From an uncultured Bdellovibrio sp. (GTDB taxonomy: Bacteria; Bdellovibrionota; Bdellovibrionia; Bdellovibrionales; Bdellovibrionaceae): 23,107 bases of DNA. The stretch is taken from contig CAMLMF010000003.1 of the NCBI GenBank assembly GCA_946480995.1, positions 1-23,107 of the forward strand, read 5' to 3'. How positions within the stretch are numbered: position 1 is the first letter of the stretch; each line of letters starts with the position of its first letter. A model generated the notes under the pieces. It was not told the origin of the DNA. It ran no database searches and worked only from the letters and a program-made list of their open reading frames with translations. Below, one piece after another: positions 6,993-14,688 of this stretch. Both the position numbers and the translations under genes were made by a program.

Positions 6993-7868
6993 TTACATTT
7001 CAGCGGAATCTAGTTTTAACTTTTTCCACAGTGTACGATTCAGGTCTTCACGCTTAAGGATGGTCAGGAAGTCGATACAGCCAAACTCCTGATCCCATGC
7101 GGGCTCTCCACCCACGGATGCTCCGATTTTTAAGTACGCACGACATAAAGGAGGAAGAAGTTCCTCGGCCTGAGCTCTCTGAGTCTCCGTGAGAGGGCCG
7201 CGGACTTCATCCATAAAATAAGACAACAAAGGCATTGTGAACGGCAACGTCGGGCGAGTTCTGTAAACAGGCTGAATTCGTCCGTCTTCTTCGAAATAAC
7301 GAGTTAACAAAGCGGCATCCCGGGGGTCTTCAGTTTTTACCGTTGCGCACCCAAACAAGATGTTTGCTTGAGTCGCCGCCATGTATTCACCAATGCCTCG
7401 CCATAAAAGGGAAATCAAAATGCCACGGCGATATTCTTTGTGAATGCAGGCACGGCCCAGTTCTAACTTTACCCCAGGCTGTTGCATGATTTGCGACATC
7501 ACAAACTCTTTGCCGGAATAAAAATTATTAGTGAATAAAGAACAATTCATACGGTACGTACCGATAATACGGTCCGTACGTTTTTCCTTGATGATCAGAT
7601 GATCACAGTCAAAGTCGAACTCATCGACATCCACACCGTGGGTTGCAGTTTTACCCATCATTTCTTTGTGGAAAACTTCGAAGCGTAAAGCCAAGGCTTC
7701 TTTCAGTTCGTCAACATTCGTGACGGTTTTGATTTGAAAAGGCCCCACATCAGAACAAATAACGATCTTAGCTTTGAACTTGTGAATGCGGTTCAAGCGC
7801 AGCTGATACATTGATTGCAAATGTAACGAAACTTTACTTAGGCTCGATTGTGCTATTGTGTTGATCAT
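6993..7868 (-). CDS. GNAT-like N-acyltransferase (OlsB / hemolysin-type acyltransferase family)
   Basis: The 291-residue product carries the ordered blocks of the acyltransferase family related to ornithine-lipid synthase OlsB and autoinducer synthases. These are LRFEVFHKEM (61-70), DEFDFDCDHLII (82-93), GTYRM (103-107), ELGRACIHKEYRRG (136-149) and LFGCATV (171-177). Members transfer a 3-hydroxyacyl chain from acyl-ACP to an amine, for example ornithine in the phosphate-free ornithine lipids. The amine substrate cannot be told from sequence. ATG 7868 has a G-run Shine-Dalgarno (AAGGGGGGGACC). The N-terminal 40 residues precede the conserved domain. It is preceded by 88 bases of spacer after sua5 and closed by its own terminator, so it may be an independent transcript. 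Confidence 0.8.
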   Translation of the reverse strand: MINTIAQSSLSKVSLHLQSMYQLRLNRIHKFKAKIVICSDVGPFQIKTVTNVDELKEALALRFEVFHKEMMGKTATHGVDVDEFDFDCDHLIIKEKRTDRIIGTYRMNCSLFTNNFYSGKEFVMSQIMQQPGVKLELGRACIHKEYRRGILISLLWRGIGEYMAATQANILFGCATVKTEDPRDAALLTRYFEEDGRIQPVYRTRPTLPFTMPLLSYFMDEVRGPLTETQRAQAEELLPPLCRAYLKIGASVGGEPAWDQEFGCIDFLTILKREDLNRTLWKKLKLDSAEM

Positions 7869-7956
7869 AAGGTCCCCCCCTTGTGCTCAACACCAGTCTA
7901 ACGATATTTGCAAATTTGTATTGTCAGAGATTTTTCAGGATTGTGTTCGTGTGATC

Positions 7957-8970
7957 CTAAAGAATCAACGAAGCGGCCTTGTTCAGACGGTCAAACAAAG
8001 ATTCCCAGCGCTCGCCACTATGAAGGGGCTCGCGATAAAACACGATGCAATCTGGACCTTGGTTGGCCACGTCACGAAGTTTTCCGTAAAATTCCCGGGT
8101 GGCAAGGAGCGGATCTTGCGACAACTGCAAAACCGCGTGGGAGTGAATGCCGCCTTGGGGTTTGATAATACGAATGCTTTCGATTTCATCCGGCAGCTCG
8201 TTCATCTTTTCATTTACTTCTTTTAAGACACTTTCCGGACTGCGCGCAGGATCTGTACACACAATCAGCGGCACGGGTGGCATATAGTGATGTTTCATGT
8301 GTCCCGGTGATTCGCGTTTATCAACTTGTTCGATAAATTCGAATTGAAAACCTTTTTCTTCTAGGACACGTTCGATGTCGGACTTAAGAATATGCCCGCG
8401 GCGCAAAATCGACAGCTCGACCTTTTCGCGATGTTTTACTAATAACACCGTTGATTCGATACCGATTTGGCATTCACCGCCATCTAATACAAAAACATTT
8501 TCATTTTTAAATTCCACGCGCACATGGCCTGCAGATGTTGGCGAGGTGCGACCGAACTTATTCGCACTGGGTGCTGCCAGCGGAACGCCGACATCTTGAA
8601 GCAAGCTTAAGGCAATCGGATGATTCGGCATGCGAATACCGACAGAATCAAGGCCGGCTGTGATCATCAGGTTCACAGAAGGATCACGTGGCAGAATCAA
8701 AGTTAAAGGGCCTGGCCAAAAAACTTCGGCCAAGGCTTGCGAAGCAGGTCCCCAAAAGGCCGTGACCTTCTTAGCCTGTTCAATGGAAGCGACATGCACG
8801 ATGAGCGGATCAAAAAAGGGACGCTCTTTCGTCGTAAAGATCTTTTCAATGGCCGAGGGAATATCAATGCGCGCTGCTAGGCCATAGACGGTTTCCGTGG
8901 GAAGTCCGATGACTCCCCCCTCTTCCAGAATATTTTTGGCTTTAGCCAGTGCTTCGTTGACGGACAACAT
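7957..8970 (-). CDS. sua5: Sua5-type L-threonylcarbamoyladenylate synthase
   Basis: The 337-residue protein has the YrdC/TsaC catalytic domain: GLPTETVYGLA (22-32), KERPFFDPLIVHV (48-60), the glycine/proline block WPGPLTLILP, and LAAPSANKFG (131-140) with STVL (173-176). It then has the Sua5 linker SPGHMKHHYMP (221-231) and a C-terminal Rossmann-like domain, so it is the long Sua5 form rather than the short TsaC. It makes threonylcarbamoyl-AMP from threonine, bicarbonate and ATP for the universal t6A37 modification of ANN-decoding tRNAs. It is the last gene of the tesA-ybbA-ybbP cluster, starting 3 bases after ybbP ends, so it is probably co-transcribed and translationally linked. Confidence 0.93.
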   Translation of the reverse strand: MLSVNEALAKAKNILEEGGVIGLPTETVYGLAARIDIPSAIEKIFTTKERPFFDPLIVHVASIEQAKKVTAFWGPASQALAEVFWPGPLTLILPRDPSVNLMITAGLDSVGIRMPNHPIALSLLQDVGVPLAAPSANKFGRTSPTSAGHVRVEFKNENVFVLDGGECQIGIESTVLLVKHREKVELSILRRGHILKSDIERVLEEKGFQFEFIEQVDKRESPGHMKHHYMPPVPLIVCTDPARSPESVLKEVNEKMNELPDEIESIRIIKPQGGIHSHAVLQLSQDPLLATREFYGKLRDVANQGPDCIVFYREPLHSGERWESLFDRLNKAASLIL

Positions 8971-8973
8971 CCG

Positions 8974-11520
8974 TTATTTCTCCTCGCGCAAGACCCCGAG
9001 GGCACTTTCTTTGACGATGTCTAAGCTTGCCACAAACGAGATCACCAAACTTATGCCAGTAATTAAGAGCACTGACAATAGCGGTTGTTGCCATGATAGT
9101 TTGAAATCACTGTCAAAAATAAACATATTTAAAGAAAAACTCACGACCATGCTGAGTAAAGCTCCACTGACCGCCGCCAGGAATGACAAAAAAGCGAACT
9201 CAGAAAGGATGAAGCTAGCAATTTCCCGCCAGCTGGCCCCGAGAATTTTTAACATGTTCAGTTCCCAACGGCGCAGTTTAATTTGGCTGCGCACAATGGA
9301 AAAGAGCACGATATAACCCGTTAACAGGGCTAAACCCGCCATCAGTTCCAACGACCAACTCATCTTTTCTGCTGTCGCCAATACGTCGTCCACGGTTTTT
9401 ACGACATCCACAACCGAAACATTTGAAAATTCTTTGGCCATGTCGTTTTGTAATTGCGCGCGTTCGCTATCGCCCAGCGACGGAATCGCTGCAATCCAGG
9501 TTTTAGGAGCCTCATCTAAAAGGCCCGGTTGCACCAAAATAAAGAAGTTGGGCTGAAAGCTGGTCCACTTTACTTTGCGCAAGTTGACGATTTTTCCTTC
9601 GACTTCTACGCCTTGCACATCAAAGGACATGCTATCGCCGACTTTTAAACCCATGCGCTCTGCGAATCGGTATTCAACGGACAGCTCTGCCACGGGATTT
9701 TTTTCCGCATTATAAAGACCCGAGATGGCTTGGCCCTCGGTCAGTTGTTCCGAGTTAGAAAGATCACGTCGGTAAGACAAATTCACGCCGCGATTGCGGA
9801 AGCGCGCTTCGCGTTCTTCTTCGCGGGTTTTAAAGCCTGAAGTTTCAAGTTTTCTTTCATAGTCTTCGCCGTTCACTTTTAAAATGCGCGCGCGCACCAA
9901 AGGCGAAACCCCCAACGGCTTAATATTCTTAGCTTCTAAGATTTTTTCAACCGCAGGAAGTTGTTCATCTTGAATATCAAACATGAAAAGCGAAGGAATC
10001 TTACTGCGCCCTTCAAATTTAAACTCGGCCTGCAGCGAATTTTTTAATTGCGGCAGAATATTAATTAGCAGGGCTCCAAGTCCTAGAGCGACAAAGATCG
10101 CCAAACTTGCACCCGCTCGACGGGACAAACTTAAGAAACTAAATTTAAGGAACCAACTTTTTAGGCCACGGATCATGCCCGCCGACCTCACCGTCAGATA
10201 TCCAATACCGACAAGGATAGCAATAACCAAAACCATGGAACCAGCAAACAGACTGCCGATTTTCCAAGAGTGGGCCTGGTATACAGAAAGGAAATAAAAC
10301 AGCACCAAGCTTGGCAAGAACGACCAATAACGGCTGCGGCTTTCGCCCACAGCGAACTTTTCTTCACTGAAAAGTTTGTTCGCTTTTAAATCGAAAATTT
10401 TAACTAAGAACGGAAGACTTACGACGAAGCTGCCAAAGACCGCCATGAATAGACAAATCAAAATAGCTTCAACATTCACAGTCGGACTTAAATCAAAGGG
10501 CGTAAAGCTTTGCAGTAACCCCGTCAGCGCCGGCAAAATTAAATTACTAAGAAAAATCGTCGGCACCGTCGCTAGCAGCCCCAACAAAGACGCCTGAATG
10601 ATATAGACACCCACGGCTTGACTGCTTTGTAAACCCAGCGTGCGCAGAATCGCGATTTCTTTCATGCGGGTTGAAAGGAACAGACGATAAATATAGGCCG
10701 CCCCTAGGGCTGACATAAACAAAGCCACAATAGAAACAAGGCCCAAGTAATCCGACAGGTAACCAAGTTGACGACCCGACTCATCCCCAGCCGAAGCGGG
10801 CGTTTCAATAGAAATCGCAGGATCCGTTAACGACGCAAAAAGTTTATCCCGCAAAAGTGTTTCATCCGTGGCAGCAGGCAACTTGAATAAATGAACCACG
10901 GTAAAGGTGCTACCAAATTGCATCAGGCCTGATTGGGCCAGCAACGCACGATCAATAAATACACGCGGAGCGATGCTCATACCGCGAAATGTCTGTGTTT
11001 CATCTTTCGCGACAACATCAGAAATATTTAAACTTAAATTGCCGACTTTAATTTCGTCCCCAACATCAAGACCCAACTGGCTTTTAAGCTCTGGGTATAT
11101 CCATGCTTTCGTGGAGCCAATGATCTCTTTTTGTGAATCCGCCGAAATTTTTGCGCCCGACTGTAAAGAAAGCTGACCATAGAACGGATACAAGGCATCC
11201 ACGGCTTTAATCGTCACCAAACGTGAACCCTTGGCGGAATTGATCATCGCAAAGAATTCATACATCTGGGATTCTTGCGCCCCTGCTGGAACTGCGGCGC
11301 GCATGCTGGCCTGTTCGCCATCTGTCAGATTGCGACGAACTGAGACTGCGATATCCGCAGACAAGATAGCTTTGGCATTGGCAGTGAGTTGGCTTTGCAA
11401 GGCCGTATTGAATGACTGCAAAGACACGAAGCCCGCGAGCCCCAAACTGAGATTAAAAATAAAAAAGACACCAAAACGCCAGCTTCGCAAAAGCTCGCGC
11501 AGCGCTAACTTTAGAAGCAT
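8974..11520 (-). CDS. ybbP: YbbP-like ABC transporter permease (FtsX/MacB superfamily)
   Basis: The 848-residue permease has the arrangement of the YbbP/lipoprotein-export group. An N-terminal span (about 13-35) is followed by a large periplasmic domain (about 40-250). A central FtsX bundle of several spans (about 255-485) includes the ALGAAYIYRLFLSTRMKEIAILRTLG coupling region. A second periplasmic domain (about 490-710) and a C-terminal FtsX bundle follow (about 720-840), with RRWELNMLKILGASWREI marking the second coupling helix. It pairs with the ATPase encoded one base upstream. In E. coli the YbbA-YbbP pair sits beside tesA, exactly the grouping here. The exported substrate is unknown; mechanotransmission rather than transport is possible for this superfamily. 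Confidence 0.9.
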   Translation of the reverse strand: MLLKLALRELLRSWRFGVFFIFNLSLGLAGFVSLQSFNTALQSQLTANAKAILSADIAVSVRRNLTDGEQASMRAAVPAGAQESQMYEFFAMINSAKGSRLVTIKAVDALYPFYGQLSLQSGAKISADSQKEIIGSTKAWIYPELKSQLGLDVGDEIKVGNLSLNISDVVAKDETQTFRGMSIAPRVFIDRALLAQSGLMQFGSTFTVVHLFKLPAATDETLLRDKLFASLTDPAISIETPASAGDESGRQLGYLSDYLGLVSIVALFMSALGAAYIYRLFLSTRMKEIAILRTLGLQSSQAVGVYIIQASLLGLLATVPTIFLSNLILPALTGLLQSFTPFDLSPTVNVEAILICLFMAVFGSFVVSLPFLVKIFDLKANKLFSEEKFAVGESRSRYWSFLPSLVLFYFLSVYQAHSWKIGSLFAGSMVLVIAILVGIGYLTVRSAGMIRGLKSWFLKFSFLSLSRRAGASLAIFVALGLGALLINILPQLKNSLQAEFKFEGRSKIPSLFMFDIQDEQLPAVEKILEAKNIKPLGVSPLVRARILKVNGEDYERKLETSGFKTREEEREARFRNRGVNLSYRRDLSNSEQLTEGQAISGLYNAEKNPVAELSVEYRFAERMGLKVGDSMSFDVQGVEVEGKIVNLRKVKWTSFQPNFFILVQPGLLDEAPKTWIAAIPSLGDSERAQLQNDMAKEFSNVSVVDVVKTVDDVLATAEKMSWSLELMAGLALLTGYIVLFSIVRSQIKLRRWELNMLKILGASWREIASFILSEFAFLSFLAAVSGALLSMVVSFSLNMFIFDSDFKLSWQQPLLSVLLITGISLVISFVASLDIVKESALGVLREEK

Positions 11521-11521
11521 C

Positions 11522-12187
11522 TTAAACTTCCTTTAAGCGGCCTTCTTCAAGGCGCAGAATTCTTTCACATTTTTTGGCTAAAGCATCACTGTGAGTTACA
11601 AGAATGGTCGTGATCTTATGTTTGCGCACAATCTCAAAGAAAATATCCATGACCTTGTCACCTGTGTGGATATCAAGATTTCCACTGGGTTCATCCGCCA
11701 ATAAAATTTTCGGCTCAACAACCAATGCCCGCGCAATGGCGACTCGCTGACATTCACCGCCGCTTAATTGGCTGGGGAAGTGATTTAAACGATGTCCTAA
11801 GCCCAATTCGTTCAGCGCTTTTTCAGCACGTTCCCGGGGCTTATCCATTTTTAGAATTTCCAAAGCAAGCATGACATTTTCAACCGCAGTTAAATGCGCA
11901 ATCAGATGGTATTGTTGAAAAACGATGGCAATATTTTGTGCGCGGAACAGCGTGATTTCTTGCTCCGTTAAAGGGGTCAGATTGATGTTATCAACTAATA
12001 TTTCGCCGCGGTCGGCTCTTTCTAAGCCCGCAAGCAATGATAGCAACGTTGACTTACCACTGCCCGATTGGCCCACGATAGAGACCACTTGGCCGGGTTT
12101 AATTGTGACATCAAGACCACGCAGGACTTGGATTTCAGCTTCACCTTGGTGAAAACCTTTGCGCACATCCTTAAGAACTAAACTCAC
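11522..12187 (-). CDS. ybbA: YbbA-like ABC transporter ATPase (LolD family)
   Basis: This 221-residue nucleotide-binding subunit has Walker A GQSGSGKST (39-47) and Q-loop Gln91. The signature is LSGGECQRVAIARAL (141-155), Walker B ILLADEPSGNLD (161-172) and the switch His199. LADEPSGNLD and the absence of extra domains are typical of the LolD/FtsE/MacB branch that drives FtsX-like permeases. The first 4 bases overlap the end of the tesA-like gene, and the stop is one base from the start of ybbP, so the three proteins are very probably made together. The function is powering YbbP at the inner membrane. Confidence 0.93.
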   Translation of the reverse strand: MSLVLKDVRKGFHQGEAEIQVLRGLDVTIKPGQVVSIVGQSGSGKSTLLSLLAGLERADRGEILVDNINLTPLTEQEITLFRAQNIAIVFQQYHLIAHLTAVENVMLALEILKMDKPRERAEKALNELGLGHRLNHFPSQLSGGECQRVAIARALVVEPKILLADEPSGNLDIHTGDKVMDIFFEIVRKHKITTILVTHSDALAKKCERILRLEEGRLKEV

Positions 12188-12828
12188 AACGCCCCCTTTA
12201 AGGTGCCAATGATATTTTCTGCGATCATCTTATGCCCGGCTTCGTTGGGGTGAATGCCGTCGGCTAAATTGTATTTCGGATCGCCCGCCACTTTATCTAA
12301 AACGAATGGAATAAAGACTAATTTGTATTTTTTCGCCAAAGAGGAATACATTTTTTTAAATTGCTCTGTATAGTCTTTGCCATAGTTTGGAGGCATATAC
12401 AGTCCCCCCAAGATCACTTGCACTTTTTCTTTTTGCGCGAACTCAATCGCCTCGGCCAAGTGTTTTTCGCTGTCGGCGACTTTTAATCCACGCAATCCAT
12501 CATTCGCCCCCAACACCAGCAACACAGCATCGGGTTTTGTTTTAAACAGCCACTTCATACGCGAAATACTAGACGCCGTGGTCGAACCACTGACCCCAGC
12601 ATTTACGACCTTCCATTCCTTTTTACCGGCTTCATGAAGCATTTTTTCAAGCACAGCAGGATAAGCTGCATCTTTGGCAACGCCATAACCTTCGGACAAA
12701 GAATCGCCTAGAACGATTAATTTTTTCTGTGCCCAAGAAGAGCTTGGCGCCAGAAAACTAAGACTTAGAATTAAAAGAGAAACACGAAGAAATGATGGGA
12801 CGAACCCAGAATAAAAAAAAGGTCTCAT
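12184..12828 (-). CDS. tesA: TesA-like periplasmic SGNH esterase/lysophospholipase
   Basis: The 214-residue protein has an N-terminal signal peptide ending near SSSWA (residue 33). The SGNH blocks follow: GDSLS (41-45, nucleophile Ser43), NAG (76-78, oxyanion Gly), GAND (107-110, oxyanion Asn109) and DGIHPNEAGH (190-199, catalytic Asp190 and His193). E. coli TesA is a periplasmic thioesterase/lysophospholipase of the same type, adjacent to ybbA-ybbP. The only usable start is ATG 12828: no ATG, GTG or TTG occurs later before the active site. That ATG lies inside the terminator stem of the upstream RRM gene, with GGGA of the loop as the only Shine-Dalgarno-like element. It overlaps ybbA by 4 bases. 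Confidence 0.9.
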   Translation of the reverse strand: MRPFFYSGFVPSFLRVSLLILSLSFLAPSSSWAQKKLIVLGDSLSEGYGVAKDAAYPAVLEKMLHEAGKKEWKVVNAGVSGSTTASSISRMKWLFKTKPDAVLLVLGANDGLRGLKVADSEKHLAEAIEFAQKEKVQVILGGLYMPPNYGKDYTEQFKKMYSSLAKKYKLVFIPFVLDKVAGDPKYNLADGIHPNEAGHKMIAENIIGTLKGAL

Positions 12829-12849
12829 AGTTTCCCATGAGACCTTTTT
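12816..12849 (-). terminator. Perfect intrinsic terminator that also contains the tesA start codon
   Basis: AAAAAGGTCTCAT (12816-12828) and ATGAGACCTTTTT (12837-12849) form a 13-bp perfect stem with an 8-base loop. On the minus strand it is followed by a continuous run ending in eight T (12820-12813), so it is a textbook terminator for the RRM-protein gene, which ends at 12903. The ATG at 12828-12826 is in its 3' arm. Confidence 0.85.
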
Positions 12850-12902
12850 AGATTTATTAATTCAAGTCCAACTAAGTCAAACTTAAGTCGACAAAGTAGC
12901 GA

Positions 12903-13256
12903 CTAGCGAGAACCGAATCCGCCGCCACGACCACCGCCGCCGCCACGTCCGCCACCGCCGAAGCCTCCGCCGCCACCACGACGAGGACCACCGCCGCCTT
13001 CGCGAGGAGCTTGAGGACGAGCCTCAGAAACGTTGATCGCGCGACCGTTCAACTCAATGCCGTTACCTTTTTCAATTGCTTGGTTAGCAGCTGAATCGTC
13101 AGACATTTCTACGAAACCGAAACCTTTTGAACGGCCAGTTTCTCTGTCCATGATTACTTTTGCAGAATCAACCGCACCGAATTGTGCGAAATGTTGGTGA
13201 AGCGCCTCATCGTCTACTGAGTAAGGCAAGTTTCCTACGTATAATTTCTTAGCCAC
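12903..13256 (-). CDS. Small glycine-rich RNA-binding protein (single RRM)
   Basis: The product is 117 residues from GTG 13256, which has AGGAGG 5 bases upstream; a longer frame from 13322 has no supporting site. RNP2 is KLYVGN (4-9) and RNP1 is KGFGFVEM (44-51), the two RNA-contacting strands of an RRM. The C-terminus (about 87-117) is a Gly/Arg tail with repeated GGGG and RGG units. This is the layout of the cyanobacterial and proteobacterial cold-inducible Rbp proteins, which bind RNA in the cytoplasm and are often made after cold shock. A leader of about 100 bases could hold regulatory structure, but nothing certain is seen. It ends in a strong terminator. Confidence 0.92.
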   Translation of the reverse strand: MAKKLYVGNLPYSVDDEALHQHFAQFGAVDSAKVIMDRETGRSKGFGFVEMSDDSAANQAIEKGNGIELNGRAINVSEARPQAPREGGGGPRRGGGGGFGGGGRGGGGGRGGGFGSR

Positions 13257-13350
13257 AAAGTCCTCCTGTGGATTTTTATAAAAACCCGAGGAAGCCTTCG
13301 AACAACTTAAAATCGAGAACACTCACACGGGGAACGTTTAACTTAGATTA

Positions 13351-13380
13351 GGCTAGCACAGCACATAAAACGTGCAAGCC
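13351..13380 (-). terminator. Weak hairpin in the yajQ-RRM gap
   Basis: GGCTAGCAC (13351-13359) pairs with GTGCAAGCC (13372-13380) with one mismatch. It lies 11 bases beyond the yajQ stop on the minus strand. No U-run follows, so it may be a processing or stabilising hairpin or part of the RRM gene leader. The rest of the 135-base gap shows no clear promoter. Confidence 0.3.
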
Positions 13381-13391
13381 CAAAAATTTAT

Positions 13392-13877
13392 TTATGCTCG
13401 CATATTATTAAATTGTAAGGGAACATTGAAGTTTCCGCCGCGCACTAGACTAATGCATTCTTGCAACTCGTCGATGCTTTTTGATGTCACTTTGATTTTA
13501 TCGTCAGCAATGGCTGGCTGCACCTTAAGCTTGGAATCCTTAATCATTTTAATAACATCTTTAGCTACTTCGCGGTCAATACCTTGAATCAGATTGACCT
13601 TTTGACGAAGCATGCGTCCACCGGCTGGCTCCATTTTTTCAAACTTAATAGCCTTAATATCTATACCGCGACGGTGCAATTTAGTTTGCAAAATACCCGC
13701 CATGGCCTCGACCTTATAGTCGTCCTCCGCCATTAGGGTGACTTCTTTTTTATCCCACTGGATCTCTGCTTTACTACCTTTAAAGTCATAACGACTCTCA
13801 ACCTCTTTGCGAGCTTGATTGATAGCATTATCAACTTCCTGCAAATCAATTTCCGAAACAATATCAAACGAAGGCAT
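13392..13877 (-). CDS. yajQ: YajQ-family nucleotide-binding protein
   Basis: The 161 residues fit the family length. The start MPSFDIVSEIDLQEVDNAI and the block SRYDFKGSKAEIQW (about 28-41) are diagnostic. The central KLHRRGIDIKAIKFEKMEPAGG (about 66-87) and the closing VRGGNFNVPLQFNN (about 145-158) also match. YajQ has two tandem RRM-like ferredoxin folds; members bind nucleic acid or cyclic di-GMP and act as effectors in some pathogens, though the role in most bacteria is unclear. ATG 13877 has GGAG about 9 bases upstream. A large structured element separates it from slyD upstream. Confidence 0.93.
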   Translation of the reverse strand: MPSFDIVSEIDLQEVDNAINQARKEVESRYDFKGSKAEIQWDKKEVTLMAEDDYKVEAMAGILQTKLHRRGIDIKAIKFEKMEPAGGRMLRQKVNLIQGIDREVAKDVIKMIKDSKLKVQPAIADDKIKVTSKSIDELQECISLVRGGNFNVPLQFNNMRA

Positions 13878-13928
13878 TAAAAAAACTCCAAAAAAATTTA
13901 AAAGTTTAATTCACCCACCCAAAACCAA

Positions 13929-14050
13929 GGTCGATCAAAAAGGCTCGAATGCAAGGCGGAGGGCTTTTTCCGAAACGGAGGCGTGCTGCCAGCACGTCGG
14001 AGAGAAGGAAAAGGCCCGACAACGCAGCAGGCGGGCCTTTTTCATCGACC
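13929..14050. repeat. 122-base nested inverted repeat between slyD and yajQ
   Basis: The outer arms GGTCGAT (13929-13935) and ATCGACC (14044-14050) pair perfectly. After one mismatch AAAAAGGC pairs with GCCTTTTT, then CG with CG beyond a wobble. Inside are CGTGCT-gcc-AGCACG and a pair AAAGGCCCG/CGGGCCTTT that alone looks like a terminator on either strand. The two halves also share similar words in direct order (AAAAAGGCxCGA...GCA...GGCGG...CTTTTT). It is probably a dispersed palindromic repeat or a bidirectional terminator; I see no gene in it. Confidence 0.7.
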
Positions 14051-14052
14051 GA

Positions 14053-14532
14053 CTAGTGGCCGTGGCCGGCGTTGCCGTGCAGGCCATGCGGATGTCCGTG
14101 CAAAACTTCTTCCGTCGTCGCTTCGCGAATCAAAACCATTTCGATATCAAATTTCAAATCTTGTCCCGCCAAAGGGTGGTTGCCATCCAAAGTGATGTGC
14201 GAATCAGTCATTTTAGCAACGCGCACAATGTGAGCTCCGCCGCTTAATTCCAAACGAAGGTGGCTGCCGATTTCCAATTGAGGAAGATGCGCAAGCTCCT
14301 CTTTCGGAACGTCCATGAACATGTTGTCTTTCATTTCACCGTAAGCATCGACTGCTGCCAATTTCACAGTTTTTTTGTCGCCTTCTTTAAGGTCTTTAAT
14401 TTCTTCTTCTAATTTTGGTAGGATTTGTCCTGCACCCTCTAAATAAGGAAGAGGTTGGCCGCGTTCTGATGCATCCAGTACATTGCCGTCAGGTCCCGTT
14501 AAAACGTAATTAAATGCCAATACTCTTCTCAT
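14053..14532 (-). CDS. slyD: SlyD-like FKBP-type peptidyl-prolyl isomerase
   Basis: The product is 159 residues from ATG 14532, with AAGGAGC 7 bases upstream; a longer frame to 14589 lacks support. The FKBP core LTGPDGNVLDAS (11-22) is followed by LEGAGQILPKLEEEI (31-45). The insert-in-flap domain carries AAVDAYGEM (59-67) and GNHPLAGQDLKFDI (117-130). The C-terminus is a histidine tail HGHPHGLHGNAGHGH (145-159). SlyD is a cytoplasmic prolyl isomerase and chaperone whose tail binds nickel and other metals and which helps hydrogenase maturation in E. coli. No hydrogenase genes are visible here, so a general folding or metal-buffer role is more likely. Confidence 0.93.
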   Translation of the reverse strand: MRRVLAFNYVLTGPDGNVLDASERGQPLPYLEGAGQILPKLEEEIKDLKEGDKKTVKLAAVDAYGEMKDNMFMDVPKEELAHLPQLEIGSHLRLELSGGAHIVRVAKMTDSHITLDGNHPLAGQDLKFDIEMVLIREATTEEVLHGHPHGLHGNAGHGH

Positions 14533-14555
14533 TTTGATGCTCCTTTTCAAGATAG

Positions 14556-14601
14556 GGGCGGTTTTCCCATTATTAGGCTTTAGAGGCAATCGAAAACGCC
14601 C
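14556..14601 (-). promoter_or_regulatory. Inverted repeat in the slyD leader
   Basis: GGGCGGTTTTC (14556-14566) and GAAAACGCCC (14592-14601) pair across a 25-base loop with one bulged base. On the minus strand it lies 24-69 bases before the slyD start, so it is probably in the 5' leader. The function is unknown. Confidence 0.3.
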
Positions 14602-14628
14602 AGTTCTCTTGAATATTTGACGCTAGAC

Positions 14629-14658
14629 TTGAAATGAAACAGTAAACTTAGATATAAT
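14629..14658 (+). promoter_or_regulatory. Sigma-70-like promoter for the HNH-AmpG run
   Basis: TTGAAA (14629-14634) and a consensus TATAAT (14653-14658) are separated by 18 bases. This places the start of transcription near 14665, about 24 bases before the HNH gene ATG. It is the best promoter match found by eye in the window. Confidence 0.6.
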
Positions 14659-14688
14659 TTAAGACAGGATCGCTTGGAGGGGGAACGC

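Noticed and set aside
7858..8226. Plus-strand ORF of 122 codons
   Set aside because: Antisense to sua5 and without a start signal or recognisable domain.
8897..9316. Plus-strand ORF of 139 codons
   Set aside because: It lies opposite the well-supported ybbP and sua5 genes; its Ser/Arg/Lys-rich product is typical of antisense frames.
12903..12995. GC-rich simple repeat
   Set aside because: The repeats encode the Gly/Arg tail of the RRM protein and are explained by coding.
13819..14247. Plus-strand ORF of 142 codons
   Set aside because: It runs antisense through slyD and across the inverted repeat, with no ribosome binding site and a protein lacking any family pattern.
14674..14688. TTG start for the HNH gene
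   Set aside because: The TTG overlaps the GGAGGGGG that serves ATG 14689.
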